A stretch of 64,000 nt of DNA from the NCBI RefSeq assembly GCF_019655335.1, contig NZ_BPFD01000009.1:1-64000 (forward strand). The letters are read 5' to 3'. Below the pieces are notes generated by a model. The model saw only the letters and a list, made by a program, of their open reading frames with translations. It ran no database searches and had not been told where the DNA came from. Shown one piece after another: positions 63,701 through 64,000 of this stretch. Position 1 is the stretch's first letter; each line of letters starts with the position of its first letter. The position numbers and the translations under genes are program-made. This DNA is from Shewanella hafniensis. GTDB lineage: Bacteria > Pseudomonadota > Gammaproteobacteria > Enterobacterales > Shewanellaceae.

Positions 63701-64000
63701 GCGTTCAAGACTCAGCGCAGCTTGACCATTGGCTTGCTTGCCCATTTCGTCAAACAGTTGCTGCATCACATCACGGCCAAGCTTACCCGCCTCACTCAGC
63801 TTGCTTAACTCGAGCGTATTTTTACCTGTGACTTTTTGCAGTAAATCCCACACGGGCACGCCGCGTTCTACCAACTGCAGGATTTCTTCACCTTGAAATT
63901 TTTGTTTAGCCCACGCTTGGCCGACCGCAAGAATAATGCCCTCTAAATCCTCCTGACTACCGCCAAGCTTAGCGTTGTAATCAACCATCGATTGCAAGGC
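60758..64000 (-). CDS. Phage tail tape-measure protein (partial, N-terminus outside the window)
   Basis: At least 1080 residues; the frame is still open at the right edge, so the true start lies beyond. AWAKQKFQGEEILQLVERG then VPVWDLLQKVTGKN is the conserved tape-measure N-terminal-domain motif. A hydrophobic stretch follows (about residues 170-225: VVAGSIRLVFNGITAGFSLIGAASAGLLSLFP in pieces), as expected for a protein that enters the host membrane. A long helical region with five repeats on a 71-residue spacing fills about residues 300-680. The C-terminus is rich in QTQATATVNTQ and ends LMNEIKRLQSVGG. It sets tail length and helps DNA entry. Confidence 0.9.
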   Translation of the reverse strand, partial: ALQSMVDYNAKLGGSQEDLEGIILAVGQAWAKQKFQGEEILQLVERGVPVWDLLQKVTGKNTLELSKLSEAGKLGRDVMQQLFDEMGKQANGQAALSLERLGGQINLISNKWTEFKQIIADSGAYQVAVDLLKDLNTKFDELNKNGKIKQAAQDISDFFSSILKDGGESLKGMLENITAFATGLNVVAGSIRLVFNGITAGFSLIGAASAGLLSLFPQLMAKILSVFGDNKLSNFFQSVADGFLSISKGLINQVEQDSKDVAASLKQMGFDIRQDSDKTAETQVKNSNIIQSAILEQMSLQATAREGEKQAAELASEQAKREVELWLSRKTAAEDHFNAVRNAGKSSAEDVATAQKLLVDTLKGLSDAQSAQEKTTTGLADANTKLGFATQVLKEEQNQLAQEALTKVREAFITGKASAEQYKKAQDDASKATQELSKAQADALLTADELAKKQAEDSVKVKESIKTELDLKRELQQQNVNDAQADVERTAALVLTWEERTKAAKKHYSDLQSVGTTTVAELDAAQIALENSTLRLGQVQDELKQKQDGLATSTENLKNITINGLIEQRETAERELAGVRVAFSRGQASVEDYKSAQVKLEKATDAVKEAQKGQKVTTKDLELAHTAATRKTVEGLKAQEKAAKETFETMVQKAKDGEASTEDLNKAFLEYAKVAIQAAGASDEQVDASIRQQAAALGLGKDLDTLIEQYKRLKDAQSGLGDNTQQTADNVQKGSTEIGTTISNTMDTVVKSAEQAGVGLQSIAQYFADIGTAVYDNVKALSDGAARYFNTIVYGVQNVKKEFGDLGQVENEIERLTGVIYELDNTLAKTVDFVGLRTWALETEKAGKIAERAYYRQKLELLNLVDALDNTDKANLSIINSATRATKALDLVNDQDMSLLTSALASAKQRMDSLRDSAESTLKSLQDELDGYLGRQDEIEKRRYQEQVADLKEQLAAAERTGDKQLIADLHEAERTLKQVYEFRTAEIKTQQAADKQSAAEAKKQAEASAVTAKTAAQTQATATVNTQVNTQTSTQSVANTSDMQVLQLQVGNSTFNAQMKRSLVTELMNEIKRLQSVGG

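Larger units (their letters stand above)
52007..64000. mobile_element. Prophage integrated at dusA (one end, partial)
   Basis: From the dusA 5' end the window holds a tyrosine integrase, a toxin-antitoxin pair and then the tail module of a long-tailed phage on the minus strand: tape measure, a 123-residue protein, an 812-residue tail protein, several small tail proteins, a tail-tip protein and a 70-residue protein. Gene spacing is tight and start/stop overlaps are common in the tail operon. The right end, lysis, head and replication genes and the second attachment site are outside the window. The left boundary is placed at the dusA start but could lie within dusA. Confidence 0.88.

Noticed and set aside
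52007..64000. Mu-like transposable prophage
   Set aside because: Some tail motifs occur in Mu-like phages, but the element has a tyrosine integrase beside dusA and no transposase in view.

Overview
The window comes from a gammaproteobacterial chromosome of the genus Shewanella. The evidence is the 5' end of a Shewanella-type 16S rRNA gene, a chromosomal OXA-48-family beta-lactamase between a LysR gene, a fused acetyl-CoA carboxylase gene and a peptidase-C15-like gene (the known Shewanella progenitor context of blaOXA-48), and many Shewanella-type genes (DUF4144, TIGR04219 barrel, DUF2333, SieB-like). The nearest group is probably the oneidensis/xiamenensis/MR-4/MR-7 cluster; species cannot be fixed from sequence inspection alone.

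Layout. 1-700: start of an rrn operon on the minus strand with leader, boxA and tandem promoters. 1.1-9.2 kb: multidomain carboxylase, LysR, OXA-48-like enzyme and a secreted C15-like protein that has lost its catalytic cysteine. 9.4-19.6 kb: housekeeping genes on the plus strand (sprT, endA, rsmE, gshB, alkaline phosphatase, rsmC, fapA, DUF4144, M50 protease). 19.7-24.5 kb: macA-macB-outer-membrane factor efflux operon. 24.9-28.5 kb: divergent modE and modABC with a clear ModE operator between them. 28.6-34.3 kb: tRNA-Leu(CAA), a hemerythrin chemoreceptor facing a DUF3149 microprotein across CRP/FNR-like sites, a SieB-like membrane protein, an orphan histidine kinase and tcdA. 34.7-37.3 kb: two tandem paralogous porins. 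37.4-47 kb: parC, sorbosone-type dehydrogenase, parE, yqiA, cpdA, yqiB and nudF, divergent from tolC, the gammaproteobacterial tolC-parE neighbourhood with a dehydrogenase inserted. 47-52 kb: TIGR04219 barrel, DUF2333, PCu(A)C copper chaperone, enoyl-CoA hydratase, a small PspC operon with a 34-residue membrane protein, and dusA.

52.0-64.0 kb (running off the window) is one end of a prophage integrated beside the 5' end of dusA. A tyrosine integrase faces away from dusA. Next comes an A/T-rich BrnT/BrnA-like toxin-antitoxin pair with its own operator, then a bidirectional terminator, then the distal part of a tail operon on the minus strand, read from tape measure through tail-tip proteins to a 70-residue protein. 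The far attachment site is not in the window.

Points most worth a second look are: an exact 14-residue tryptophan repeat in a tail-tip protein; 71-residue repeats in the tape measure; the toxin-antitoxin pair of a family usually mislabelled as a dinitrogen-reductase hydrolase; helically phased T-tracts and an inverted 13-bp dusA copy at the attachment region; the Cys-to-Ser C15 protein; the 15-residue insertion in the OXA enzyme; the permuted one-chain carboxylase; and several microproteins. No CRISPR array, insertion sequence or transposase was found.
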